A DNA stretch of 64,000 bases from Ardenticatenaceae bacterium. GTDB taxonomy: Bacteria > Chloroflexota > Anaerolineae > Promineifilales > Promineifilaceae. This document shows, one piece after another, positions 1-7,922 of the stretch. The stretch is taken from contig JACKBU010000001.1 in NCBI GenBank assembly GCA_020634395.1, positions 284,009 to 348,008 on the forward strand, read 5' to 3'. Below the pieces are notes generated by a model. It worked only from the letters and a program-made list of their open reading frames with translations, made no database searches and was not told the DNA's origin. The position numbers and the translations under genes are program-made. Numbering within the stretch: the stretch's first letter is position 1; each line of letters starts with the position of its first letter.

Positions 1-233
1 CCGCGCACGTTTGGGCCAACGGCCGTAACCACCCCGGCCATCTCCAGCCCTAAAATCTCACTGGCTCCTGGCGGGGGCGGGTAATTGCCTCTGGCCTGCG
101 ACAGATCAGCGCGATTAACGGCCGTGGCCCGCACCGCCACCAGCACCTCATCCGGCCCATATGCCACATCCGCCACCTCTCGCCAGACCAGTTCCGGCTC
201 CCCTTTTGTCCCTTCAACCACAATTGCTTTCAT
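1..233 (-). CDS. Zinc-type NAD(P)H:quinone oxidoreductase, N-terminal part
   Basis: The reverse strand opens with MKAIVVEGTKGEPELVW and continues through a VNRADLSQARGNYPPP stretch and ILGLEMAGVVTAVGP. This is the GroES-like N-terminal domain of the medium-chain dehydrogenase/quinone oxidoreductase family (PIG3/QOR type), which reduces quinones with NADPH. About 77 codons are present; the Rossmann domain lies beyond the left edge of the window. The ATG at 233-231 is the only sensible start. The gene is divergent from the phosphoribosyltransferase gene, with about 130 bp between them. Family assignment is firm; the substrate cannot be told. Confidence 0.85.
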   Translation of the reverse strand, partial: MKAIVVEGTKGEPELVWREVADVAYGPDEVLVAVRATAVNRADLSQARGNYPPPPGASEILGLEMAGVVTAVGPNVR

Positions 234-361
234 TTCATCACATCCTCTGCAAAAAATGGCACTCACGTGCCATTCCGCCAACCATTGGGTACACTAATCG
301 GGTCATCATCACAAGGAATACAACAACTGTATTCTACCCAACTAAAAGGAGACATTCACCC

Positions 362-910
362 ATGTCGCAACGTGAAACATACATGGTTCAGATCGCGGGC
401 ATCGTGCGCCATTTGCCGCTGTTTGAAGTCGCGCCTGGCGTGCGCATTGCCATCTTCAACATGCTCGGCGACACCAACGTCGTCAAAGCCGCCGCCGCCG
501 CCCTGGCCGAACGCCTCAAGAACACCGAAGCGCAGGTCCTGGTAACGGCCGAAGCCAAAAGCATCCCCCTGATCTATGAAATGAGCGCCCTGATGGGCCT
601 GCCCTACGTCGTCCTGCGCAAATCATATAAATCCTACATGGGCAACGCCCTGGAAGCGGAGACCATCTCCATCACCACCGGCAAGCCGCAGCACCTCTAC
701 ATGGACGAGAAAGATCAAGCCTTGGTAACGAACAAGCAAGTCATTCTGGTCGATGATGTCGTCAGCACCGGCAGCACCCTGGAAGGCATGGAGATGCTCT
801 GCCAGCAGGCCAACGCCACCGTCAGCCGCGTCGCGGCCGTCTTCACCGAAGGCGATACGGACTGGTCGCATATCGTCGCCCTCGGCAACCTGCCCGTTTT
901 CACGGAGTGA
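362..910 (+). CDS. Phosphoribosyltransferase, adenine PRTase-like
   Basis: A 182-residue type I phosphoribosyltransferase. The PRPP-binding signature VILVDDVVSTGST lies near residues 130-142, and an APRT-like upstream region (VTAEAKSIPLIYEMS, LPYVVLRKSYK) precedes it. Family members transfer phosphoribose from PRPP to a purine or related base in the cytosol. The start at 362 is set by an AAAGGAG site about 10 bp upstream; the open frame extends further 5' but that part has no coding character. The N-terminus differs enough from classical Apt that another base, or a regulatory PurR/PyrR-like role, is possible. It is followed after 57 bp by the four-helix-bundle gene. Confidence 0.85.
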   Translation: MSQRETYMVQIAGIVRHLPLFEVAPGVRIAIFNMLGDTNVVKAAAAALAERLKNTEAQVLVTAEAKSIPLIYEMSALMGLPYVVLRKSYKSYMGNALEAETISITTGKPQHLYMDEKDQALVTNKQVILVDDVVSTGSTLEGMEMLCQQANATVSRVAAVFTEGDTDWSHIVALGNLPVFTE

Positions 911-914
911 AATA

Positions 915-957
915 GTGTTGGGGTGTTCAGGTGTTTAAGTGGTCAGGTGTGTGAGGA
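915..957. repeat. Octamer-type repeat, left flank of the four-helix-bundle ORF
   Basis: The segment is built from GGTGTTCA/GGTGTTTA-like units. Bases 922-937 are the exact reverse complement of 1359-1374, so the ORF at 968-1345 is bracketed by inverted copies. The ribosome-binding site of that ORF lies at the inner edge of this copy. Confidence 0.75.
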
Positions 958-967
958 AGGAGGGGCA

Positions 968-1345
968 GTGGGGTTATTTACGCGATTTGAAGAAATACGG
1001 GCATGGCAGGAAGCGAGAGCTTTGACCCGGCAAATGTATGTTTTGAGTGATTCCGGGAAGTTTCGTCATGACTTTGGCCTGCGTGATCAAATCAGGCGCG
1101 CGGCGGTGTCTGCCATGACAAACATTGCTGAAGGCTATGACTGCGAATCACCTAAAGAGTTTGCGCGATTCTTAGAAATCGCCCGCCGCTCAGCAGTCGA
1201 AGTGCAATCGCTGCTATACGTAGCCCTCGATGCAGGTTACGTCACACAAGAAACATTTCAGACTCACATAAAACAAGCCCAAAGCGTGCAAAAACTCATC
1301 GGGGGCCTCCGCCACGCAGTACTCAAACGCATCCAAACCCCCTAA
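968..1345 (+). CDS. Four-helix bundle protein (23S rRNA intervening-sequence protein family)
   Basis: A 125-residue protein of the IVP/S23 family. It shows the opening FEEIRAWQEARAL, the central RDQIRRAAVSAMTNIAEGY, and FARFLEIARRSAVEVQSLL. Relatives are encoded inside 23S rRNA intervening sequences in some bacteria and free-standing in many others; their role is unknown. I chose the GTG at 968 because AAGGAGG sits just upstream; an in-frame ATG at 923 would put the repeat DNA inside the protein. The ORF is flanked by inverted repeats (915-957 and 1347-1397), so it may move as a cassette, though no transposase is seen. Confidence 0.85.
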   Translation: MGLFTRFEEIRAWQEARALTRQMYVLSDSGKFRHDFGLRDQIRRAAVSAMTNIAEGYDCESPKEFARFLEIARRSAVEVQSLLYVALDAGYVTQETFQTHIKQAQSVQKLIGGLRHAVLKRIQTP

Positions 1346-1346
1346 T

Positions 1347-1397
1347 TACCTAAGCACCTAAACACCTGAACACCTAAACACCTAAACACCCAATCCC
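1347..1397. repeat. Octamer-type repeat, right flank of the four-helix-bundle ORF
   Basis: Tandem 8-bp units of the form CACCTAAA/CACCTGAA repeat about five times up to the hyuB start codon. Bases 1359-1374 are the exact inverse of 922-937. The repeat occupies the position where a hyuB ribosome-binding site would be expected, and no clear Shine-Dalgarno is left there. Confidence 0.8.
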
Positions 1398-3080
1398 ATG
1401 AACATTCCCTCCCCCGCCTCTCTTTCGATTTTTCGCCATCTTTTTTCGTCGGTGGCGGAAGAGATGGGGGTAACGCTGGGGCGGGCGGCTTACAGCCCCA
1501 ACATCAAAGAGCGATTGGATTTTAGCTGCGCGGTGTTTTTGGGCGACGGCCGTCTCCTCGCCCAGGCCGCCCACATTCCCGTTCATCTGGGAGCCATGCC
1601 CGCCTCCGTCCAGGCCGCCATCGCCCAATGCGCCCCCTTCCACCCCGGCGACGTCGTCATCCTCAACGATCCCTACCAGGGTGGCAACCACCTCCCCGAC
1701 ATCACCCTCGTCTCCCCCATCTTCATCGCCACTCCAATCTCCAGTCTCCAGTCTCCAGTCTCTAATCCCCTGACTCCCCACTTCTTCGTCGCCAGCCGCG
1801 CCCACCACGCCGACGTGGGCGGCATGTCGCCCGGCTCCATGCCCCTGTCCAGCGAGATTTTCCAGGAAGGCATCATCATCCCGCCCATCAAACTGGTGGA
1901 AGCAGGCCAGCGCAACGAAGCAGTCTGGCAGCTCATTCTGCGCAACGTGCGCACGCCTGCCGAGCGGGACGGCGACCTGGCGGCGCAAACGGCCGCGCAC
2001 GCCATCGGCGCCCGGCGGCTGCAAGAGATTGTGGCCCGCTACGGCCTGCCCGATACCCTGGCTCACGCCGACGCACTGATCGCCTACGCCGCCCGCATGA
2101 CCCGCGCTGCGGTGGCCCAGATACCCAACGGCCGTTTCACCTTCACCGACTACCTGGACGACGATGGGCAAACGGCCGTGCCTATTTGCGCCGCCATCAC
2201 CATCGCCGGGGAGCAGATGGACGTGGATTTTAGCGGGACGGGCACGGCCGTTTCCGGCAACCTCAATGCCGTACCGGCCATCGTGCAGTCGGCCGTGGCC
2301 TACTGCCTGCGCTGCGTGGCCCTGGCCCTCCTGCAAACCGATTTGCCCATGAACGAAGGAGCGTTTGCCCCCCTCACCCTGCACATCCCGCCCGGCAGCC
2401 TGCTGGACCCCCACCCGCCGCACGCCGTCGCCGCCGGCAACGTGGAAACCTCCCAGCGGCTTGTGGATGTGGTCTTCGGCGCGCTGGCCCAGGCGCTGCC
2501 CAATCTCATCCCCGCCGCCAGCCAGGGCACGATGAACAATCTCACCTTTGGCGGGTCCTTGAGTGACCAGGTGACAAGGTGGCCAGGTGACAAGGTGACA
2601 GTCACCCCATCACCCGCTCACCCGATCACCCCTTCAACGTTCGCTTATTACGAAACCATCGGCGGCGGCGCGGGCGCCGGGCCGCAGGGCGACGGCGCGT
2701 CGGGGGTACATGTGCATATGAGCAATACCCGCAACACGCCCGTGGAGGCGCTGGAATATGCCTTTCCGCTGCGCGTGGAGGCGTATGCGCTGCGCGCGGG
2801 ATCGGGGGGCAACGGCCGTCATCGGGGCGGCGACGGCCTGATCCGTACCATCGAATTTCTAACGCCGGTTACCGTCAGCGTGCTTAGCGAGCGGCGAGAG
2901 CGAACACCCTATGGGCTGCAAGGCGGCCAGCCGGGGTACACCGGTCGCAACATGCTCATTCATCAAGGCCAGGAAAGGCTGCTGCCGGGCAAATTCACCC
3001 TGCGCCTGCAAGCAGGCGACAAACTGCGCCTGGAGACGCCCGGCGGCGGCGGCTGGGGCGCGCCAGATACGGCCGAATAG
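1398..3080 (+). CDS. hyuB: Hydantoinase B / oxoprolinase family protein
   Basis: A 560-residue HyuB-family protein. N-terminal LFSSVAEEMGVTLGRAAYSPNIKERLDFS, LNDPYQGGNHLPDITLV, ASRAHHADVGGMSPGSMP and C-terminal GGGAGAGPQGDGASGVHVHMSNTRNTP are family hallmarks. HyuB usually pairs with HyuA in ATP-dependent opening of hydantoin or 5-oxoproline rings; no hyuA is adjacent here. Two short stretches look foreign: one near residues 112-127 (ISSLQSPVSNPLTP) and one near residues 389-413 (DQVTRWPGDKVTVTPSP). Both are read from the same kinds of iterated repeat DNA that lie between genes elsewhere, inserted in frame. The rest is full length and intact. Confidence 0.9.
   Translation: MNIPSPASLSIFRHLFSSVAEEMGVTLGRAAYSPNIKERLDFSCAVFLGDGRLLAQAAHIPVHLGAMPASVQAAIAQCAPFHPGDVVILNDPYQGGNHLPDITLVSPIFIATPISSLQSPVSNPLTPHFFVASRAHHADVGGMSPGSMPLSSEIFQEGIIIPPIKLVEAGQRNEAVWQLILRNVRTPAERDGDLAAQTAAHAIGARRLQEIVARYGLPDTLAHADALIAYAARMTRAAVAQIPNGRFTFTDYLDDDGQTAVPICAAITIAGEQMDVDFSGTGTAVSGNLNAVPAIVQSAVAYCLRCVALALLQTDLPMNEGAFAPLTLHIPPGSLLDPHPPHAVAAGNVETSQRLVDVVFGALAQALPNLIPAASQGTMNNLTFGGSLSDQVTRWPGDKVTVTPSPAHPITPSTFAYYETIGGGAGAGPQGDGASGVHVHMSNTRNTPVEALEYAFPLRVEAYALRAGSGGNGRHRGGDGLIRTIEFLTPVTVSVLSERRERTPYGLQGGQPGYTGRNMLIHQGQERLLPGKFTLRLQAGDKLRLETPGGGGWGAPDTAE
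1729..1777. repeat. Heptamer repeat inserted in hyuB
   Basis: TCTCCAG units in tandem (period 7) inside the hyuB reading frame, encoding SLQSPVSNP. The same TCTCCAGT/TCTCCAAT units form intergenic hairpins at 4493-4539 and 22585-22636. Confidence 0.75.
2563..2638. repeat. Octamer-like repeat inserted in hyuB
   Basis: AGGTGACA/AGGTGGCC units followed by CACCC-rich units of opposite sense (TCACCCCATCACCCGCTCACC), inside the hyuB frame. The encoded residues do not resemble HyuB family sequence, and the conserved protein resumes at FAYYETIGGG. Confidence 0.7.
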
Positions 3081-3093
3081 GTAACATCACCTA

Positions 3094-3122
3094 TTCTTTA
3101 TCCTCAATACTACGCCTATAAT
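3094..3122 (+). promoter_or_regulatory. Possible sigma-70 promoter of cpaF
   Basis: A perfect TATAAT at 3117-3122 lies 60 bp before the cpaF start. The matching -35 position (TTCTTT at 3094-3099, spacing 17) is weak. Confidence 0.4.
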
Positions 3123-3181
3123 TTGGGGAGGTAGCCTGGTCCAGACCCGGCAGTAAACCAATTTAGCATTGAGGGAAAACC

Positions 3182-4489
3182 ATGTCGGTGAATCCAGACA
3201 GCAAACATGAACTGGCTAAAGCGCAATTGTGGCTGGCCGAGAAAATAGAAGCCTCGCTGGCCGAGAAAACGGCCGTAACCCGCGACCCCCAAACCATTCA
3301 GCTCATCCGCGAGCGCTATGAGATGGCGCGCAAACACGCCCGCATCAACATCCCACCCAACCAGGAAGCCGCTTTCTTTAACGGTCTGGTGGATGAAATC
3401 GTGGGCTTCGGCCCACTGGAACCGCTCCTGGGCGATGAAACCATCACCGAAGTCATGGTCAACCGCTCAGACCTCGTGTACATCGAGCGCCAGGGCAAAA
3501 TGATCGAAACCGACGTGCAATTTGTCAACGATGGGCACATTGAACGTGTCATCAACAAAATCATCAAGCCCCTCGGCCGTGTCGCTAACCACGAAAACCC
3601 ACTGGTAGACGCCCGCCTCCCAGATGGCTCCCGCGTCAACGCTGTCGTCGCCCCTTGTGCTATCGACGGACCCAACATCACCATTCGCAAATTTTCTAAG
3701 ACGCCTTTTGGCATTCAAGACCTCATCAATTTTGGCAGCCTCAGCGAGGACATGGCCGAGTTTTTGCGCGCCTGTGTCGTTTCCAAGCTGAATGTCGTCG
3801 TCTCTGGCGGCACCGGCTCCGGCAAAACTACCCTGCTCAACGTGCTCTCCAGCTTCATCCCCGACCAGGATCGCATCGTCACTATCGAAGATGCTGCCGA
3901 ACTAAACCTGTCGCAGCGGCATGTGGTGCGCCTGGAAACGAAAAAACCGACCCGCCGCGGCGACACCGAAGTCTCCATCCGCGATCTGGTCATCAACTCG
4001 CTGCGTATGCGGCCAGAGCGCATCGTCGTCGGCGAGTGCCGCGGCGGTGAGGCACTGGACATGCTGCAAGCGATGAACACGGGCCACGACGGCAGCCTGA
4101 CCACCGTGCACGCCAACAGCCCGCGTGACACTATCTCCCGCCTGGAAACTCTGGTGCTGATGGCCGGCATGGACCTGCCGCTGACGGTGGTTCGGAAACA
4201 AATTGTGTCGGCCATTGACTTGATCGTGCAGCAGGAACGCCTGCGTGACGGCAGCCGCAAACTCACCGCCATCACCGAGCTGACCGGCCTGGAAGGTGAA
4301 ACGCCGGTGATGCAAGACATCTTCAAGTTTTCTGAACTGGGTGAACGAGATGGCAAGGTAATTGGCGAATTTGTGCCCGGCGGCGGTCGGCCGATGGTGG
4401 AGCACCGGCTGAAGATCTACGGCTTTAACCTGCCCGCCTCCATGTTTATGACCTCCAGCAGCCGGGCTGCCCAACAGCGCCGCCGCTAA
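3182..4489 (+). CDS. cpaF: CpaF/TadA-family secretion ATPase
   Basis: A 435-residue ATPase of the type II/IV secretion superfamily, CpaF branch, which powers Flp/Tad pilus assembly at the inner membrane. The N-terminal domain shows VDEIVGFGPLEPLLGDETITEVMVN. Walker A is GGTGSGKTT near residue 215, an Asp box lies at VTIEDAAEL, Walker B/His-box residues follow at RPERIVVGECRGGEALDMLQAMNTGHDGS, then TTVHANSPRD. An acceptable GAGGG site precedes the ATG. No tadB, tadC, tadZ or pilin gene is next to it, so it is a solo copy here and its partners must be elsewhere. Confidence 0.93.
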   Translation: MSVNPDSKHELAKAQLWLAEKIEASLAEKTAVTRDPQTIQLIRERYEMARKHARINIPPNQEAAFFNGLVDEIVGFGPLEPLLGDETITEVMVNRSDLVYIERQGKMIETDVQFVNDGHIERVINKIIKPLGRVANHENPLVDARLPDGSRVNAVVAPCAIDGPNITIRKFSKTPFGIQDLINFGSLSEDMAEFLRACVVSKLNVVVSGGTGSGKTTLLNVLSSFIPDQDRIVTIEDAAELNLSQRHVVRLETKKPTRRGDTEVSIRDLVINSLRMRPERIVVGECRGGEALDMLQAMNTGHDGSLTTVHANSPRDTISRLETLVLMAGMDLPLTVVRKQIVSAIDLIVQQERLRDGSRKLTAITELTGLEGETPVMQDIFKFSELGERDGKVIGEFVPGGGRPMVEHRLKIYGFNLPASMFMTSSSRAAQQRRR

Positions 4490-4562
4490 AGAAGAGATTG
4501 GAGATTGGAGGTTAGCAGACTGAGCAGTCTCCAATCTCTAGTCCCCAGTCTCCCATTCCCCA
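4490..4562. repeat. Heptamer-repeat hairpin after cpaF
   Basis: AGATTGG/AGATTGGAGG units and their inverse (TCTCCAATCTCTAGTCCCC). Bases 4493-4504 pair perfectly with 4528-4539 (12 bp). It could act as a transcript end, but there is no T-run. Confidence 0.7.
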
Positions 4563-4646
4563 CTCCCTTAACGCCAACAAAGTATTTTGCCCAGCATACG
4601 GCCGTCATTGCTGCCCACCGCCAAACTGCGCTACAATTCCGCCGCC

Positions 4647-5585
4647 ATGAGACAAACCGGAATTGTTTTGATATGGATACTGGTGGGCCTGGTTTTAGCC
4701 GGCTGCCGCCCGGCTGAAGCTGCGGCGGGCACGGCCGTTTCGCCGACAGCCGCGCGCGTATTACCCACAACCGGGCCAGCAACGGCCGTACCCACCCTCC
4801 GGCCCAGCGCCACCGCAGCCACGGCCGTCAATGCCATCGCCCAGGCAGCACCGGCTACGCCCACCCTCATCCCCACCTCAACCTCCACGGCCACACCCGC
4901 GGCCACCGCCACCCCGACGACAACGCCTACCGCTACCCCCATTCCGGCCTGCACTCAGCGCATGGCTCAGGATGACCTGCTCACCCTGGTCACGCTGACT
5001 TACGGCCTCAGCCGCGATTACGCCCCGCAAGACCTGGTCCCGCTGAGCGATTATTTCCCGGTGGACGTAACCCTGGGCTATCCCACCGAGATCCGCGAGG
5101 TCGCCATTGGGCCGCTGGTCGACATGGTCACGGCCATGCAAGAAGCAGGCCTGCAGCCGCAAATCATTTCTGGCTACCGCAGTTACTACGCGCAAAGTGT
5201 GGCTTTCGGCAAGTGGCTGGAGCAAAATCCGGACAGCGCCACCATCGTCAGCGCGCCGCCGGGCCACAGCGAACACCAGTTGGGCACGGCCGTTGACTTT
5301 GGCTCCCCAGAACTGGCGGACGTCGTCGGCGAGCCGGACATTGAGTTTCACACCTACTTTTTTAAGACCAGCGAAGGTGCCTGGCTGCTGGAAAACGCCC
5401 ATCGCTACGGCTTTACCCTCAGTTACACGCGCGAAACGTTTGAACTGACCGGTCTTTATTACGAGCCGTGGCATTATCGTTATGTTGGTGTGGAGATGGC
5501 TACCCACCTCAAGGAACTGGGCCAGACACTTACCCAGTATCAACTCGCTAACCAACCTGAACCGTGCATTCCGGAGCAGCCATGA
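4647..5585 (+). CDS. VanY-like D-alanyl-D-alanine carboxypeptidase lipoprotein (M15B)
   Basis: A 312-residue lipoprotein. The signal peptide MRQTGIVLIWILVGLVLAGC ends in an LAGC lipobox, followed by a linker of about 90 residues rich in Ala, Thr and Pro. The peptidase domain shows SGYRSYYAQ, the zinc motif HSEHQLGTAVDF (SxHxxGxAxD) and EPWHYRYVG. It should trim D-Ala from peptidoglycan stem peptides outside the membrane. I chose the ATG at 4647 over 4587 because it starts the signal peptide directly. The stop overlaps the start of capA (ATGA), so the two are cotranscribed and probably translationally coupled. Confidence 0.9.
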   Translation: MRQTGIVLIWILVGLVLAGCRPAEAAAGTAVSPTAARVLPTTGPATAVPTLRPSATAATAVNAIAQAAPATPTLIPTSTSTATPAATATPTTTPTATPIPACTQRMAQDDLLTLVTLTYGLSRDYAPQDLVPLSDYFPVDVTLGYPTEIREVAIGPLVDMVTAMQEAGLQPQIISGYRSYYAQSVAFGKWLEQNPDSATIVSAPPGHSEHQLGTAVDFGSPELADVVGEPDIEFHTYFFKTSEGAWLLENAHRYGFTLSYTRETFELTGLYYEPWHYRYVGVEMATHLKELGQTLTQYQLANQPEPCIPEQP

Positions 5586-7189
5586 GATTGATTTGGACAC
5601 GCTTGACTTTGTTGGGCTGGCTGGTACTGGTCGGCTGCAGTTCGGCCGTTGATTTACCGGCCAACACACCGGCTCCCTTGCCCACGGCCGTTGGCGATCC
5701 CGCCGCCCTTTCCAAACCCCTGCCGCCCACCCCAGCGCCCACGGCCACGTTGACGGCCGTTCTCCCCACCGACACCCCTCAACCCACAACAGCGCCGACT
5801 GCCACCGCCACGCCGCTGCCCACGCCCAAAACGGCCGTTTCTCTCAGTGTTCCGGCGCAGTGGCTGGAACGTGTCTCCCAGGCGCTGGTCCAGTCCGAGG
5901 CGGCCTGGGAATGGCAAATTGTGCCCGCAGACACGCCCAACGCCACCATCGCTCTGGTGAATAACGCGGACGGTGTGCTGGTAGCCCAGGAACCCCTGGT
6001 GCTGGCCGTGCCCTTCAACCACAGTTGGAATTATGCCAATCTGGCCGAAGCGCAGGCCATCGTCGCCAATGGCCACCCGCTGGCAAAGGCCATGCCTTGG
6101 TCGGCCATGCTGCCTACGCAGCGCCCGCTGCTCATCGATGGCTACCAGCCTGATGATCCCGAGTATCCCTTGTGGGATCAGTGGTCGTTGGTGGGGCAGC
6201 CGGGATATGAAACGGCCGTGGCCGACCTGGCCGCCATCCTGCAGCCGGCCCTGGCCCCGCAGCCGGTCATCAAACTGGCGGCCGTGGGCGATGTGAACCT
6301 GGACCGCTCCTTGGGCAACGCCATCAACGAAGGCCACATCGACTACCCCTTCCTCAACTTCGCCCCTTACCTGCAAGCTGCCGATCTGGCCGTGGGCAAC
6401 CTGGAAACCTCTTTGGGCGATGTGGGGGAACCGCAGCCCAAAAATTACACGTTCCAATCGCCGCCGGCCGCTGCCCAAACGCTGGGCCGCGCCGGCTTCG
6501 ACGTGGTGTCGATGGCCAACAATCACGCCATGGATTACGGACCGGAATCGCTGCTGCAAGGCATTGGCCTGCTGAACGAGCAAGGCGTGGCCGTCATTGG
6601 TGCCGGCGCCAATGATGCCGCCGCCCGTGCCCCCTTCATTACCGAAGCCGGCGGCCTGAAGGTAGCATTTTTGGGCTACGTGCAGGTGCCGGTGGAAGTG
6701 ACCAGCCATTTCGATACCGCATCGTGGACGGCCACCGCCGATGCGCCTGGCCTGGCCTGGGCCGTACCGGCGCAGATCACAGAAGACGTAACGGCCGTGC
6801 GGCCCCAGGTTGATCTAGTTGTGGTCATCCTGCACAGCGGCTACGAATACGTCATTCCGCCCAGCCAGGAACAGCTAGACGCCGCCCACGCGGCCATCGA
6901 CGCCGGAGCCGACATCGTCATCGGCCATCACGCCCACATCTTGCAGGGCGTGGAGTTTTACAAAGATGGGGTGATTGTGTATGGACTGGGGAATTTTGCC
7001 TTTAACATTGATGGCGAACCGAACACCGTGCTGCTCAACGTCTGGCTGGACGCCGATGGCGTGCGCCAGTTAGAATTTATCCCGGCGATTATCCAGTTTG
7101 GCGGCCAGCCGCGCCTGGCCACGCCGGATGAAGGCGCCGTCATTTTGCAGCAAATTTATGACCGCAGCCGGGCTTTTCCTATGCCATAG
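5582..7189 (+). CDS. CapA-family lipoprotein (PgsA-like metallophosphatase fold)
   Basis: A 535-residue protein starting MRLIWTRLTLLGWLVLVGC, a lipoprotein signal, then a Thr/Pro/Ala linker. A domain of about 140 residues of unknown type (solute-binding-like) precedes the CapA domain: KLAAVGDVNLDRSLGNA, AVGNLETSLG, VSMANNHAMDYG, VVVILHSGYEY and IVIGHHAHILQGVE. The His/Asp/Asn pattern is that of the calcineurin-like CapA/PgsA family linked to poly-gamma-glutamate or capsule. No pgsB or pgsC is nearby, so a capsule role is only a possibility; pairing with a VanY peptidase suggests cell-wall work. The ATG overlaps the vanY stop, with GGAG upstream. Confidence 0.88.
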   Translation: MRLIWTRLTLLGWLVLVGCSSAVDLPANTPAPLPTAVGDPAALSKPLPPTPAPTATLTAVLPTDTPQPTTAPTATATPLPTPKTAVSLSVPAQWLERVSQALVQSEAAWEWQIVPADTPNATIALVNNADGVLVAQEPLVLAVPFNHSWNYANLAEAQAIVANGHPLAKAMPWSAMLPTQRPLLIDGYQPDDPEYPLWDQWSLVGQPGYETAVADLAAILQPALAPQPVIKLAAVGDVNLDRSLGNAINEGHIDYPFLNFAPYLQAADLAVGNLETSLGDVGEPQPKNYTFQSPPAAAQTLGRAGFDVVSMANNHAMDYGPESLLQGIGLLNEQGVAVIGAGANDAAARAPFITEAGGLKVAFLGYVQVPVEVTSHFDTASWTATADAPGLAWAVPAQITEDVTAVRPQVDLVVVILHSGYEYVIPPSQEQLDAAHAAIDAGADIVIGHHAHILQGVEFYKDGVIVYGLGNFAFNIDGEPNTVLLNVWLDADGVRQLEFIPAIIQFGGQPRLATPDEGAVILQQIYDRSRAFPMP

Positions 7190-7218
7190 AAGAAAAATTT
7201 GAAGAAGATGGACAACTT

Positions 7219-7806
7219 TTAATCTCCGTCTTTTGGCTTGCGGGCTACCAGCCCGGCGACGGGTTTTAGCTGGCGCGAACGGCCGCCAACGGCCGTGTTT
7301 TCTTCACTATACACCACATCCCAGTCGGCAAAAGCAGCGTGCAGTTCGCCGGGCAGCAGGTAAAAATCGACATCGGCTGCGGTTTCTGGGGTGCGGATGA
7401 AAGTCTCAAAAATGAGCCAGCCACCCGGTTTGAGAGCGCGCCGGTACATCGGGAATGTGCTCCGCTCTAGAAAACGAAAGTTCAGGACGACGTCGAAGCA
7501 GTGGGGTGGAAACCAGGGATGGGCGAGATCGTAGACGGCCGTTTCCAACGTCAGATCTTCCGCCAGCGCCCGCTGCTGCGCCAGGCGCAGACCCACTTCC
7601 GAAATATCCAACGCCACCACATGCAGCCCACGCCGCGCCAGCACCAGCCCATTCACGCCCACTCCGGCGGCGGCGTCCAAAGCCAGCCCGGTAATCGGCA
7701 GCCGATCCAGGTAGGCTAAAAGCAGTTTGCGCGGCGGGCTTTTTTGCCAATGTTGGCCTTCGGCGGCGTAACGGCCGTCCCATTTCAAACGATCGCGACG
7801 TATCAC
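7219..7806 (-). CDS. Class I SAM-dependent methyltransferase
   Basis: A 195-residue protein with SAM-binding motif I at LALDAAAGVGVNG (around residues 42-54), the acidic end of strand 2 at VVALDIS and motif IV-like FDVVLNFRFLERS. The fold resembles TehB/UbiE-type small-molecule methyltransferases; the substrate is unknown. It starts at GTG 7806 with GAGGAAG upstream. It converges on capA with only about 30 bp between stops. Confidence 0.85.
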   Translation of the reverse strand: MIRRDRLKWDGRYAAEGQHWQKSPPRKLLLAYLDRLPITGLALDAAAGVGVNGLVLARRGLHVVALDISEVGLRLAQQRALAEDLTLETAVYDLAHPWFPPHCFDVVLNFRFLERSTFPMYRRALKPGGWLIFETFIRTPETAADVDFYLLPGELHAAFADWDVVYSEENTAVGGRSRQLKPVAGLVARKPKDGD

Positions 7807-7922
7807 GGCTTCCTCATAATTTTCACGGTGTCTCTACGCATGGCAGGTGATGAGAAGAGTATACTCAGCATGAAGGATTTGGGAAAACGCCTGACAAAAG
7901 CAAAAGTGATGGGTTAAACAAG

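Noticed and set aside
5654..6709. 351-codon open frame antisense to capA
   Set aside because: Shadow frame; capA carries clear family motifs on the other strand.
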